The translations under genes and the position numbers were made by a program. A stretch of 64,000 bases of DNA from assembly GCA_021234535.1 (NCBI GenBank), contig CM037840.1, forward strand, positions 22,415,559 to 22,479,558, written 5' to 3'. Of the stretch, positions 48,366 through 60,030 are shown piece after piece (position 1 is the first letter of the stretch; every line of letters begins with the position of its first letter). The stretch comes from Stichopus chloronotus (lineage: Eukaryota > Echinodermata > Holothuroidea > Aspidochirotida > Stichopodidae). The notes under the pieces were generated by a model. The model saw nothing but the letters and a program-made list of their open reading frames with translations, ran no database searches and had not been told where the DNA came from.

Positions 48366-48855
48366 TGTAAATATTCTTTTATGATATAATTTGGGTTCTC
48401 ATAAAAAAAAAAAATCTGTAAAATTGTGGGTATTCCATGGTAGAAAGTGTGAAAGCCTTATTGACATAAACTTGATGCACTGTAACAGTGGTTTTTTGTG
48501 TGTGTTTTTGAAAGTTCCTTCCAACTTAGCTATAAACAATGCATTGTGGAAAAGTTGACTCAATGTGGTGGAGATTGCATTGTAAACAGAAATCTTGTAA
48601 GTGACTTAAATTTGATGTAGTGTTGGAACTTTTTCTGTGATGTTCCTTGTGAACTTCATTGATTCATTTGCGTGCATCATGAAAAGTTCACTCACTTGTG
48701 GAAATTGTGCACTTGAAAAAAAAAAAGAATATTGTAATTGAAACAAAAGTTGAATTTTGTAGTGTTACCATGGGACTCATGCAAGCAAAAAAAAAGTCTG
48801 AATTTTAGTCATGTCTTCTTTACACCAGGAATACCTTTTTTTTTCTGTTACTTCT
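48366..48855. other. Intronic sequence, nothing recognised
   Basis: Several A-runs of 9-12 bases; no gene. Confidence 0.5.
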
Positions 48856-49080
48856 GATTCACATCATTGACATATGTACTTTCCCCTTGCCTGACTAATG
48901 CATACATTTAACCCCATGCTCAAATCGTCCTCCAAACCAATTCTAGAACCATGCCCTCTAAGGCCTAGCCTGCCCTCGTTTGCCTTTTGCTTGAGTGCCT
49001 CTAACACTGTTTGGAAGACTCCGCTGGTTATTTGCAAAGGTGGCTGACTCGAAAACCTTGAGTATTCTTGCTTAAGTCCC
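48856..49080 (+). mobile_element. Family A element, 5' part
   Basis: attcacatcattgacatatg, cttgcctgactaatgcatac, ctctaaggcctagcctgccc, tcgtttgccttttgcttgag and cgaaaaccttgagtattctt. The minus open frame 48864-49109 is a by-product. Confidence 0.88.
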
Positions 49081-51448
49081 CACTTCATGGGCCACTGCCT
49101 TGTCTTCAAGTCAGCAAATTTCGACCAGGAGAACTCTCACGCTAATCCTCAAAATGTTTACCTTTCTGTCCTCTCCTCTTACCCTTGTTTCATATTTTGT
49201 GCTGTTATCTTCCATGTCTCATGTCGTCTTACTAATCTCTCTACAGTACAAGACTGCCCTCTATTTGATCTACAAGCCTGCCCTCTACATGATCTACGAG
49301 CCTGCCCTCCATACTGACTGGCCAGCCACTTCTCAATCCACCATGCAAAGTCCTATACGATCGTGCAGAACGTGGTTTCTTTACTTTACATTGATGCACA
49401 CGTGTTGATTGATACTTCAGAAAGATGAGCCTGTGTCCTGTGGGCATGTGGTAATAGCCACACCCTGCACAGCTGTGTGCATTGTACCTTTGGCTTTTGC
49501 GTTAATGCCTAAAGACTCCTTTTTTTTCCATTCACTGTATTTTAGAAGTGCAACTTTTCTTTCAAGATTTATGGGGGATGTGATTCAAGTATTATATTAG
49601 ACATATCTGAGAGTTAGGGAGTCAAACACATTGTAGCAGTTTATGAGTACACTGTTGACATTTTGCAACTCACAGGGACATGGCATCCTTTAAAGAGAAA
49701 TGCAAAGCAACTTGCAGTAGTAACATTTTAGAAAGAATCCTTTTCCTGTTTTCATCAAACAGGTCTGTCTCAACCACACCCCAATCCTGCTGTGGTACAT
49801 AGACAGATTTACTCTCCATTTTGCTTTGGTGTTGCTCTTAAAATCTTCATTATCAAGGATTGCTCGCAGGGGTGATAAATATTCTGAAGCAAACAATTTT
49901 ACAGTGTGTTTATTGCATAGAAATTATAAATCTCATGAAATTCTACCAGCTCTCTGTGTTGGGGAGACATTTTACCAGCAATTAGACAGTTTGCCACTCC
50001 TCTTGAGTGGATTTATGACAAGCCATAAAATAGTATAAAAAATCGCGAGTCAATGTACTTAGCTAGGGTTCCTTCAGGTCCAAATAACCTCTCAAATAGA
50101 CAGGATAGCTTCTGGGATTCTAAGGATACCAGGATAGTATGGCCCTTCCCTCCAACTGCATTTTACAACTGGAAAGGTATTTCTGACTTATACATAACAG
50201 CAGTGCCCAGGGAAAGAATAAAAATAGTTTAGTACCCAAACAATGGCAGTTTTATGATTTACAAGCTGTTGTAACTGTAAGGCCCAAGAGATCTGAAGGT
50301 TTTGGAAAGTGATACATATTGCTCACCTCAACCGCTCCCATCTGTCCAAAGATTGGCCATGTACTAAATGTGGAGGCACTGGATCATTTTAGTATGCTTA
50401 CATTTCTCTAGTTGTGGAGAAACATCTATGCAAATAAAACAAGTTACTTGCATGAACAACATTTTAGCCAATCAGTGATGAATATCACTGTAGGGTTACA
50501 TTGAGACTTAAGAATTAGGGATTAGGGTTCATGGGAGTAACAATGGTTATTTGCTTGTAATTTGATAATTTTTGTGCAAATAATTTCTATATTTCCTTTA
50601 TTCTCCTCACATTGTTGAAAAATTTGCCAAATGCACAAACCTGGTTTGTGGGAAGTCATTCCATTCTAGCCTAGAGTCTTTGATAGCCTGTACTGGTCTG
50701 CTATAATTTCCAGCCTGTAGCCTTCTTACCTACAGGTTCCTCTCTCTTAGAGCCCTTAACTATATAATCTACAGTACCAACCAAAAGAGTTGTCTTTAAG
50801 CTTGTTAGTCTGTACCATGTTTCTTCTGAAGAGAACAATCCGTAGTTCGTATCACCTCTCGTAAATATCCAAGCAAGGTAAGTTCATCATTTTCACTCCC
50901 TGGACAGCTTCAGTTGCACTTTCATTGTAGTGTAGACAGGGATTTCTCTGGAAGGGACAAAGGGGGGTGGGATGATTTGTCCCCTGTTTGCAGAGGAAAG
51001 GGATAAAATTTCCACTTTGCATTTCCATAAAAATATACATATTCAATTGTCTTTGTTACTTAAGATAAGGACTCTTAGCAGTGTGTGAACATGTGTTAGC
51101 AAATGGCCTCCAGAAACCCTTCAAATTGCACCGCATAATGACCTTTCACGCACTCTTCCCCTCCCCCGAAGCCCCGCCTACAACTTTCGTCAAGGACAGC
51201 AACAATGTGGAATCAAGATATAGCAGAAACAGAAAGTACCAATGCTGGGTACCAATCGAAACAAAATGCAACATAGTTTATCTGTGAATAATACCACTGT
51301 GAGAGGTTTACCAGCAAAGTGAAAGTGATGCGTGGGAGAAAACACAAGGGAAAAGGAACAAAGTAAAAGGTGGCAGTGTCAAATGGAACAGCAAAGAATG
51401 GGATGCAAACTGCTACTTTAAATATACACAAGAATGAATCCTCTCGGT
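49081..51448. other. Intronic sequence with a small tandem repeat
   Basis: At 49252-49318 a unit of about 26 bp (gccctctatttgatctacaa, gcct) is repeated nearly three times with drift, giving the peptide-like pattern ALYLIYKP/ALYMIYEP. Otherwise I see no gene or repeat link. Confidence 0.5.
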
Positions 51449-51649
51449 TTAGTTCAGATCTTCTTGGTCATTGAACCTTAAAAACTGATCTGTGGACAAG
51501 GTAACTTTATTTTGATTTTTTCTTTCCCTTTGGTCGACCTGTCCCTTTTTCCTTCGTTTGGCAGTTTCGATCGTTGAGAGCGTGTGTTTGTCGAACCGAT
51601 CTTCCCCAGAGCCAGATCGCTCGTCGACAAGCTCCGAAATCTCAACTGG
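51449..51649 (-). CDS. Candidate terminal coding exon of unknown nested gene
   Basis: On the minus strand, aactaagcatgcttgcag resembles a branch point plus 3' splice site. It is followed by an open frame of 66 codons ending in TAA at 51451-51449. The translation starts PVEISELVDERSGSGEDRFD and continues highly charged (ETAKRRKKGQVDQRERKNQN). The stretch is unusually CpG-dense (tcgtcgac, cgatcg, tcgaaccgatc) for this window and has ordinary codon composition. No ATG in this frame precedes it; an ATG at 51675-51673 opens a different frame. I do not recognise a family, and it may be chance or an unlisted transposon. Confidence 0.3.
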   Translation of the reverse strand, partial: PVEISELVDERSGSGEDRFDKHTLSTIETAKRRKKGQVDQRERKNQNKVTLSTDQFLRFNDQEDLN

Positions 51650-52160
51650 CTGCAAGCATGCTTAGTTTTGCTCATTACTGAAAAGTGTTTTCTTTTCTTA
51701 TTACCTGAGAGCTAGTGCCAGCTTTGAGCCTTGAGGCCTCGCATCAAAGTAAATCACACATTACCAAAATGCTGGGACATGATTTCATCCTGAGAGGGGT
51801 TTTTCCTCTGCATATGCTCTTATAACAGGTATTGCTTGACATTGAAGAGTGTTTCCATGGCAAAATTTTTCCTCAGTGACAGAAGATAACCTCCAAAAGA
51901 TATTTTGCAGGTTAGGTGTAGATCCTGCGTGCTTGTCGGAGATGTGCTGAGTTTGATAAATCTCCTAAATTGTCCAAACTATTAAAGATGAGTAATGACA
52001 TTTGGTGAAGAAAATGACTAAGCTGTACAGAAATGTTTAAATCTGATTTGTGCCAGTTTCCATTTGAAGTTTCTTAGTTCAATGGCCAGGGAATAATTAT
52101 GGACTAACGTAATCTATAATGCCATCATCACAGTGTTCAAGAGATAGCTGTACAGCCTAG
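51650..52160. other. Intronic sequence, nothing recognised
   Basis: No coding signal or repeat link. Confidence 0.5.
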
Positions 52161-52410
52161 CTGAGTAAAGTAGATGGTATGAGGACAGGGGGGTGGGTGA
52201 GAAATGCAGATGGGAGGGTGGTTGGGGGACAATAAGATGGAAGGAAGTAACTGCACATGGGAGAGTGAAGAGACTGAGCAGAAAAGAAGGGGAGAGGCAT
52301 TGTATTGGGTTAGGGATGAAGAAAGTGTTAAACAGAGAGGAAAATAAAGGTAAGGTGAGGGGTAGATGAAGGATACGATAAAAGTGAGACGATGAGTGAG
52401 ACCACTTGTA
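52161..52410 (+). other. Strand-asymmetric purine-rich tract
   Basis: About 250 bp in which the plus strand is mostly A and G with many G-runs (gaggacaggggggtgggtga, gggagggtggttggggg, gaagaaagtg, gaggaaaataaaggtaagg). It is not a simple tandem repeat. Such tracts can form triplex, G-quadruplex or R-loop structures when transcribed. The minus frame 52114-52434 is a Ser/Leu/Pro-rich by-product. Confidence 0.6.
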
Positions 52411-53263
52411 CCAGATATAAGATGCAGCTAGCAAAATGAGTCAGATATTTGTAAGATGATTAAATTTTGATGGAGGAGATGAGATATTGATGGCAAAGTC
52501 TTCAAACGGTTGATTTTTGACATTCTGTCAGGGAGGCTTACGGTGTATAGATTTGGGAGAAACTGTACTGGTGGGATTAAATATATGCGTAAAATGTTTT
52601 TCATAGGTTGCTAATCAAGAAAGTAGAGAATGGGGCTTACGTAAAATAAAGTGAAAAGAAGAAGACTAATTGGCAATCCCCTCATCACAGATGTTCCTTC
52701 ATGTCCCACAAGTAGGTTGGCCTTCCTCCGGGAGCACCTTTATATACCTCTGTATCACTTACCAGCAATGAGATCTGCTACTTCTGCCTGTAACATGCCT
52801 GGATTTAGTTCAGTAGTTCACAAAGGTTTTAACCTTATCTGTGTTGGATTGTATCACAAAACTGTCAATCAAGTTTTCTTTTGGAAAAGCAAGGCAAAGC
52901 TGAAACAGGAGGTACATGAGATGACAATGTCCAGAAGAGGCTATGGCAGATAAAAGTAGGTTTGGGTTAAGTTTGAGGGAAGATGAAATCTTGCAAAATG
53001 ATCCAAGTCTTTTGAAACTTCAGATGCATAGATGGTGATGTTTTATACGTCTATTAATAATTAAAAGAGGTTAGGGCTATGTGGTGTAAAGAAAGACTTC
53101 ATCAGGTGGATAGGCACTTTTCAAGAAGGAGTTTACAAGGAGGACAAGTGGCGGAGAGTTGTGAGGAAGACTTTACCAGGAGGATAGGTAATTGTGGTAA
53201 ATACCACTCCCTTTATACTCAAGATGATCGATTGTTCTCGTTTGGTGAATTTTGAGGATAATC
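52411..53263. other. Intronic sequence, nothing recognised
   Basis: The 100-codon frame at 52651-52953 is not recognisable. Confidence 0.5.
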
Positions 53264-53396
53264 CTGAGCATAGAGGGCAGGATGTTAGAACTTTTTATTC
53301 AGGCACTCGCAAAGCTACTAGTTAAAGAGTATGTAAGTGTTAGCAAGGGGTACGTATTGTCACTTTTGAATGCCTTCATCAGTGAGTTGTGGCCAG
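53264..53396 (+). mobile_element. Family A element, decayed 3' part
   Basis: gagcatagagggcaggatgt, gttagcaaggggtacgtatt, gtcacttttgaatgccttca and cagtgagttgtgg follow family A order with many substitutions. Confidence 0.65.
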
Positions 53397-54478
53397 TGCA
53401 TCCTAAGGGTTCGTTTACAGGAAAACTGAAGACAGAGTTCTTCATTCACATAGCGTGCAAAATCCTATCATTCTTTCAAAGCTCTCTCGAAGGTGTTCTC
53501 AAGTTTTTCCGCCATTTTGAAAGGGATGTACACATGATACCACTAATCAGTCCCCTTTAGATTATGCATGCCAATCCTTGGCAGAAAATTCTGAACATCA
53601 TCTGCCAGGCAAAGATGGAAAGTTTTGTTGACTTTCATCTGACTGTGTAACTTATGTGACTGGTGACATTTTTCTATGTCAAAAATGTGATTCAGTCAAG
53701 TAAAATGGAGTGGAGTAAAGTGAAAACATATATACGAGCCTAAAGTCAAGTGTGTTCCTTCAGTCAATCTTACAACTGTGTACGAAAAATTCACAAACTG
53801 TGTAAAATATTTCAAACTCATTTGACCTTGCTGGTTGCAGTTGGTGTCCACACAGGCTAGAACTGCAATTGTCTTAAATGAAAGATAAACATAAAGGAAC
53901 AATATTGTGATGTAATCCTTTTCAGTCAACCGCTTCCTATATTACCCCCAACTGTGTATACAAGATCCCTTGTCTGCCTCAGACATGCAAGTCAGGTCAG
54001 GGGTTATTGCCTCACAAATATATACATACACACACAGACACATATACATAGACACACATACCCATGGAGATAATAGTTCAAGGATGTGGAATCTGAATGT
54101 TATTTAGACCTAGTTTTCAATCTTTCAATTAGAATTATGTCAACAACCTTTTAGTAACACTTAATAGTCAAATGTTACTAGCATGCGGAATATCTACGTT
54201 CAGTGCATATTATCAATCAATAAAGTTTTTCATGGTTGACCTAGCTTTCTTTCTCTATATATGCATGCAGTCCAGTGTGTTTTCTTCAGAAGAAGGTTAC
54301 ATAAATTAGTATACTTCATGTACTGTAACAAATCCCAAGTTTCCATAATGGCCCTGGGAAGGTGCAAAAGGATGAATCCAAACAGACATGTACATAAAAT
54401 AGTCCCAAAAGAACGTAAATAGCAGCAGATTACAGAGGATGCAGATGGTCAGCAGAAACTCTGCTGTAAGACCAGAAG
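53397..54478. other. Intronic sequence, nothing recognised
   Basis: A degenerate (CA)n/(TA)n microsatellite lies at 54018-54060. No gene. Confidence 0.5.
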
Positions 54479-54640
54479 GCTGGCAATTACAGAAGTGCGG
54501 TCACCAGATACACACACACACACAAAATTGCCAGATGCTAGACCATGGTCAGTACGGTAATTGCTTAGATTAGATGAGGTGAGTACTTTGCTAGTGAATT
54601 ACCAAACCAGGTAGCTTTGGAGATTCCGTAAGTTTTTCCT
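54479..54640 (+). mobile_element. Dispersed repeat shared with 25.9 kb, family B-like end
   Basis: ggctggcaattacagaag, a (CA)n run, aattgccagatgctagacc, then aattaccaaaccaggtagct. The start matches 25882-25985 and the end matches family B copies at 40.68 and 40.97 kb. Confidence 0.65.
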
Positions 54641-55383
54641 AGTCCAATTAAGTCATCAACCTTCTGGTATGGACCGTGATTCATGCAAAATGAGCAGACA
54701 TGTCAAATGTCAAAGATGCTGGAATTGCTTGCCATTGCACATGCGTCTTTAGCGGAAGCGAACAAAGTAGGAGAATTTTTCACTTTGACGAATTTTAGGG
54801 TTATCATATTGTCCTTCAAAAGCCGCGGGATGTCCCTTTCTGTAAACTCTTACTTTATTCATAAAGACTTTATTCAATCAATGAGCATCATTCTTAGTGA
54901 TGGAGGATCATTCGATGTTAGCATCTTTGAGGCAAGAAAGTTTTTTTAAACTTTTTTTCAGTTCATGGCTAAAAGATACTTACACATGTATGCTAAAAAG
55001 ATGTGAATACTATGGTTAGAAAACTGAACTTTTTCTCCTCAGAAAACTGTTCTTTTTGAGTAGGGTGTAGTCTCTGCAGTGCATACATGGTGATTAAAAA
55101 ATCATCGCAAAATCTTTCGCAGATTAAAAAGTAATAAATATTACGGCAAAGTACTCTGCAGCACGTGCGATATAACAGGACTCGAAACTCTCATACGAAT
55201 GCCTCTCTGCTTCTGTAAATTTTTTATGCCGATACCATCATATAGCTGGTTAGTTAGCTAGTTTGTGCGATCTATAAAAGATAGACCTCAGTCCCCGGAC
55301 CTCGTGTAGGCCTAAAATGAAGTGACTTTGAGGTAGAATTTGGGTTACAATCACTTCCAAGAAAGACTTTTGAGTTATTTTTA
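54641..55383. other. Intronic sequence, nothing recognised
   Basis: The 88-codon frame at 54683-54949 is not recognisable. Confidence 0.5.
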
Positions 55384-55475
55384 ATTCACATCGTAGACAT
55401 ATACTCACCCCTTGCTTCAGTAATGCATACATTTGACCTTGCTCTAAATGTCCTCACAAACTAATTCTAGTTTTG
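55384..55475 (+). mobile_element. Family A element, 5' part
   Basis: attcacatcgtagacatata, ctcaccccttgcttcagtaa, tgcatacatttgaccttgct, then tcctcacaaactaattctag before homology stops. Confidence 0.9.
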
Positions 55476-55864
55476 AGGTGATAAAAATATTTACTGCCCA
55501 GGCAGATATCATTCAGATGGGTGGAACATTGCACTACACAAGATCAAGACGGGCGAATTGAAGCCCATCAAAGATCGACCGTTTTGCCTCCAAGATGGAC
55601 GTTTAGCAGCCTCATTTGTGATGATGTGTGGAACTCACCTAAGTCTACCTTCTCTTGTGGTCTGTGGTGTTATGTGCCTGTCTATGGTACATCCTAGCGG
55701 AGTTCAAATAGGTCATACATATATGTATTATGTACTGAACAATACTTTTTATCTGATCTGACTAATGAATAAAATAACAATGGACCGTTTGGTGAGATCG
55801 TTGACCCTGAAGGAAAAGGTGAATCTCTGTGTTCTTCTCTTAAGGGAAGGGAAGGGAAAAATAG
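55476..55864. other. Intronic sequence, nothing recognised
   Basis: Includes a short frame at 55558-55761; not recognisable. Confidence 0.5.
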
Positions 55865-56055
55865 GAATTCACATCGTAGACATATACTTACCGCTTGATT
55901 CACTAATGCGCCACTCTGGCAAACTGATCGAAAACCAGTCGGGATGTGGGTCCCAGCAGGAAGATCAGTTTACCAACGTCAGCGCTGGAGAACTGCATTA
56001 GTGAAGCAAGGGGTAATTATAGTCACTAGTGAATTCCCACACCAGGGAGTTGTGG
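55865..56055 (+). mobile_element. Family A element, both ends, replaced interior
   Basis: Starts attcacatcgtagacatata and ttgattcactaatgcgcc, ends ctgcattagtgaagcaaggg, gtaattatagtcactagtga and gggagttgtgggga. Between the inverted ends is about 80 bp with its own imperfect inverted repeat (aactgatcg... / ...gatcagttt) unlike other copies. Confidence 0.9.
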
Positions 56056-57557
56056 GGAAACATTAGGCGTACATTTGAAATAATTATACCAAGTTATGTA
56101 GGAAAATGTACAAGTTTATTACCAGATACATTGACACAAATTTGTAGGATGCAATGACAATATTCCTTTTGAATGATATGTTCATGTTTTACACAAAATT
56201 CCCTCTGCGGAGCCAAAAATATGTGTGTCAGTGTGAGAAAGACTGTCAGATATGTACTTCGTTGTTCAGTTGTCTTCGCAATCCTGCGACCTAATTTGAT
56301 CACTGTGCTTGTGCGCCCAGAAACTGGGACTCCTCAGCATGCAGCCTTAATCCAATGAGCCTAATAGCAATCTAATCACCTTAGTATCCTGTGGTTAAGG
56401 GACTTTGGAAGTGGCACATAAGGTGTAGATTTTAAAATTGTTACTCTGGTATTGATACACCAAATAAAGACTTGACCGGAATTAACACAGCTGTGGCGAT
56501 GATGAGGTGTGGAGCAATTGTAATGAATAGCCCAGCCTCTTGTACAGACTGTCGCCATTGAAAGTCAATATTTGTTATTGTGAGAGTTTTACAGCAGGGG
56601 TGCCTTCTATGACTTAAAAGTGCCATTTTTGATAGTATGCAGATTTCATTTGGGGCTGCAGTAGACATTTGCACTTCCCAACTGTAAGAGGGTTGTACTC
56701 TTCAAGACATTTACCCCCTCCCCTCCCCCCCACACACACACACACATTCCTCATCTTCCTAACTGTAAGAGCATTGCCCTCAAGCTCTGAGTTTTCATAC
56801 TTTATTTCATTAAAATACAATCTTGAGCAGGTTGTGAGAACTGACTGTTTGAAATCCTTCATAGGAGCACAACATGTCTTCATGATACAGTACCTGGTAT
56901 CGTACTCATATTTACTGAAGCAGAACTCGACTGCGAAATCAAATGGCGGTGGAGACATGGAATGATTAATGCTCAGAGCTCATTGACGTGAATGGGACTG
57001 TGCATGTTGATCGTGTGGTAGCGTAGCATGGGGAGGGGATCATTCGGGGGGAGGGGGAGAAGTGGTTTCTCAAAACACAAAGACGTGGGAGTTATTATGG
57101 CATGTAAACACAACTGGCATTGGTCTCATGTCTTGAGAATTGATATGGATAGTAAATTTGAGAAAAGTAAGAATAAAAGCCTGAATTTTATAAAGTTTGT
57201 GAAATTTATCTGTTTTAATATAAAATAAAGTTGTGAAATTTATCTGTTTATTTAAGTTCACTTTCTTCATTTCCTGGTTCAGTGCATTTGTGATGACAGT
57301 GTCTCAAGAGCAGTTACCCAGGCCTCTGTCAGAAGCCAAGTTAGTGACAGAATCTAAATATCAGATTCATTGTCGTTCGCCCTGCCATGCCTGGCGGGCG
57401 AATAGAACACTGATTTGACCTACATTTTTGTATCACATTGCGGTATCGATCTGTGCCCTCCTTTTTCAAAGGGGTACAGATTCAAGGGCTGGATTCAACA
57501 TTACAGCTCTCAATATCCTGAGCTTATCTGGAGAGTCTTTGCTAGTGGTAAGACTTG
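56056..57557. other. Intronic sequence with a GC-rich hairpin
   Basis: ttcgccctgcc at 57376-57386 pairs with ggcgggcgaa at 57393-57402 around a six-base loop, in otherwise AT-rich DNA. A C/CA-rich run lies at 56716-56746. A near-duplicate phrase gtgaaatttatctgttt occurs at about 57199-57215 and 57233-57249. No gene. Confidence 0.5.
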
Positions 57558-57640
57558 GAATTCATATCGTAGACATACCCGTGTTCTTACCCCTCGTTTA
57601 ATACTAGTGCATACATTCAGCCTTGCTCTAAGTATGTTTG
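57558..57640 (+). mobile_element. Family A element, 5' fragment
   Basis: attcatatcgtagacatacc, cttacccctcgtttaatact, agtgcatacattcagccttg, then homology ends. Confidence 0.75.
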
Positions 57641-59329
57641 TGATAATCTGTTGTTTCCTTACTGTAGGGCAACATATAGTTGATCAAACTTAAAATACCT
57701 ATTAATATATATTTTAGTTAATTAAGTTTATTTACCATCATCAGTAAGTCAACAAACTGTGTTGATTGAGCCATTATTATTGTTTGATTATTTGTATGTA
57801 AAACATATAGCACACATTCTACATATCACTATAAACATGCATAGGAGCCTTTTCCCTTTCTTTTCTTTCGCATCTGTCTTTAGTTTTTTTTCTTTATTTC
57901 TTTTTTAACTTCTTTGAACTGTAAAAGAAATGCATTCAATACACTTAAAAACAGAATACGGTGTTACCATATGACACTGGGTAAAGGAGAGAGAGTTGGG
58001 GGGGGGAGGGGTAGAATGGCAGTCAGAAATTTTCATGTAGCAGTATTTGTGTCTCGTCAAAGTTCTTCTTTGAGACCTGTAACTTGCTAAAGGAATCCTT
58101 GAAGGTGGCCTTGTATCTTTTAGACCTTCCATGTTGTGCCTTTGGCACATTGTGAATGTAAAAAATCAACACATTTACTTCACACATGACTTATGTGACA
58201 ACAACGGCCTCTCGGATCAGCAATAAACTTGAGATCTGGTGAAAGAATATGGACTTCTAGTGCACTGGGACCTCATATGAGAACCCTAGGAGATGCTAGA
58301 TGCTACGAAGGTGTGCAACCAAGTCAATGATGCTGAACTTCACTGCCAGAGAAATACATGAAACAGCGGCATAGGTATGTTACTATCAAATAACCTGGCT
58401 AGCCAATTTAAACCTATCTCTATTTTGCAGTTATGGTCTATTAGCTCTATAGAAATAAAAGAAACTCATCTTTGTAAAGTCACTCGTAAAATGTTTGCAA
58501 GAGAAAGGTTTAGATATTGCTAAGCCAGAAATTATGGCAGGAGAAGTCTTTCACTTCCATTGCGCAATGGCGTATTACTGCTCCAAAGCAAGGGTTGTTG
58601 AATTTGCTTTTCCCTATATAAAGGATTCTTTTATTGACAGATGAATATGTCTTCCATATGAGAAGTGCATTACTCCCATTGTCACAGATGTCACTTCATT
58701 CAATGAACCTCTCCCCCCCCCTGAGATGGAAAGGAGCTTGAATGGAAGTGATGAAAGGTATTCATAGGATCTGGAAATGAAACTGAATAACGATGAGTCA
58801 TCATCTTTTCCCCCAGAGATGCAGCGAGGATACGAGAATATACCTTGGTAGTCACCTCTTATGAAGAATTCAAAATATATTACCGAAATGCTTTCCTGAG
58901 AAATATATATGGGACGATGAAAATGTATTCACTGCATTTTTACCTGTAAATATTGGTAGGGGCGTAAGATGAAAGCGATTTATTTTAAGTCATGAAATTT
59001 AAATGATGATGGATAATTTGAAGTGTGAAGATGTGTTTAATTTTCCTTATTTGAAGTGAAGGTTGTGTTGTTTCCCCATCTCTTCTTCTTCTGCATAAAG
59101 TAGTAACATAATATGCATTGCATTGCTGAAGGCAACAGAAGGTGTCTCTGGAATGTACTTTAACTATGTTGTGAACCTGCTGTTCTTTAAGATATAGCAA
59201 GGAATAACCATGCCATTTTTCATTGCATCACAGAATGTAAATCTAAACATAATTAGTGCATTATAAATCTGTTGTGGTTCCACAAGTTTACTTGCATCAT
59301 ATCTTAATAGTATGGGGATTTTAAAACAG
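57641..59329. other. Intronic sequence, nothing recognised
   Basis: G-run near 57997-58006 and C-run near 58710-58720. No coding signal. Confidence 0.5.
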
Positions 59330-59450
59330 TCTTTACTTCACTCCTCAATTACCTGTCTCAGCACAACAAATGTACTCCGATCTACCATACATGGAGTACC
59401 AGGTAACCTTTTACACTATAAACTGTGGCTTAGCACTGGACTAAGGTGTT
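59330..59450 (+). mobile_element. Family B element
   Basis: tttacttcactcctcaatta, cctgtctcagcacaacaaat, gtactccgatctaccatac and the block around agcactggactaagg match family B in order. A clean single arm, not a foldback. Confidence 0.75.
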
Positions 59451-59837
59451 TCCTTAACCCATTCTGCCATATGATTGTGGTAGGACCTGTGTGGAAGTTC
59501 AGGAAAATTTCTATTCATGACTGTTTTGATCCCTATACTTGTAGTTCTCTTTTGTTATTTTCATAATTTCCCCACTTTGTGTTCACTCTTTCTCTACCAT
59601 GTAATCCACAGAGGTTGTGTGTGCAGTTTAGATGGTCAATATTAGTACTGTAAGTGTCACTCGTTGGTGTGACTAGGAACTTGTTACATCGTTGAAGTCA
59701 TCATCAGCTAAACATTTTCGGGACGCAGATTTATACAGCATTTGAAAGACCCAGATTTTGTATAGAGGTCACATACATCCTTTTCCTCAGAAACTGTAAA
59801 AGGCACTGCAAAATATCTGTACTCTTACTTTCTTTGA

Positions 59838-60030
59838 TCACAAAGACCCAGAAATTATTTGTGCAGCAGCTGACGAATCTTCGCTCACTATTTGAGTCAC
59901 TTTTGACCTTTTTCGTCCTTTGTCTCTGAATATTTCAGCAGCCAGTTCTCCCGGCTCTCCATCACCATGGGTACTGTAAACCATTTGTAATAACATCCTC
60001 TTCCTTAAACTGCCTGGGCGTTCTGTCTCA
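59838..60030 (-). CDS. Unrecognised open frame, possible exon
   Basis: A minus-strand frame of about 65 codons. Its middle reads STHGDGEPGELAAEIFRDKG and then RKRSKVTQIVSEDSSAAAQ, a charged, non-repetitive sequence unlike nearby chance frames. No in-frame ATG opens it; internal ATGs lie a few codons in. An acceptor-like cctcctgagacag precedes the RPGS part. I know no matching family. It could be an antisense nested exon or chance. Confidence 0.2.

Noticed and set aside
56280..56370. Minus-strand sequence resembling a tRNA-derived SINE head
   Set aside because: A-box match is loose and the B box is poor; no second copy in the window.
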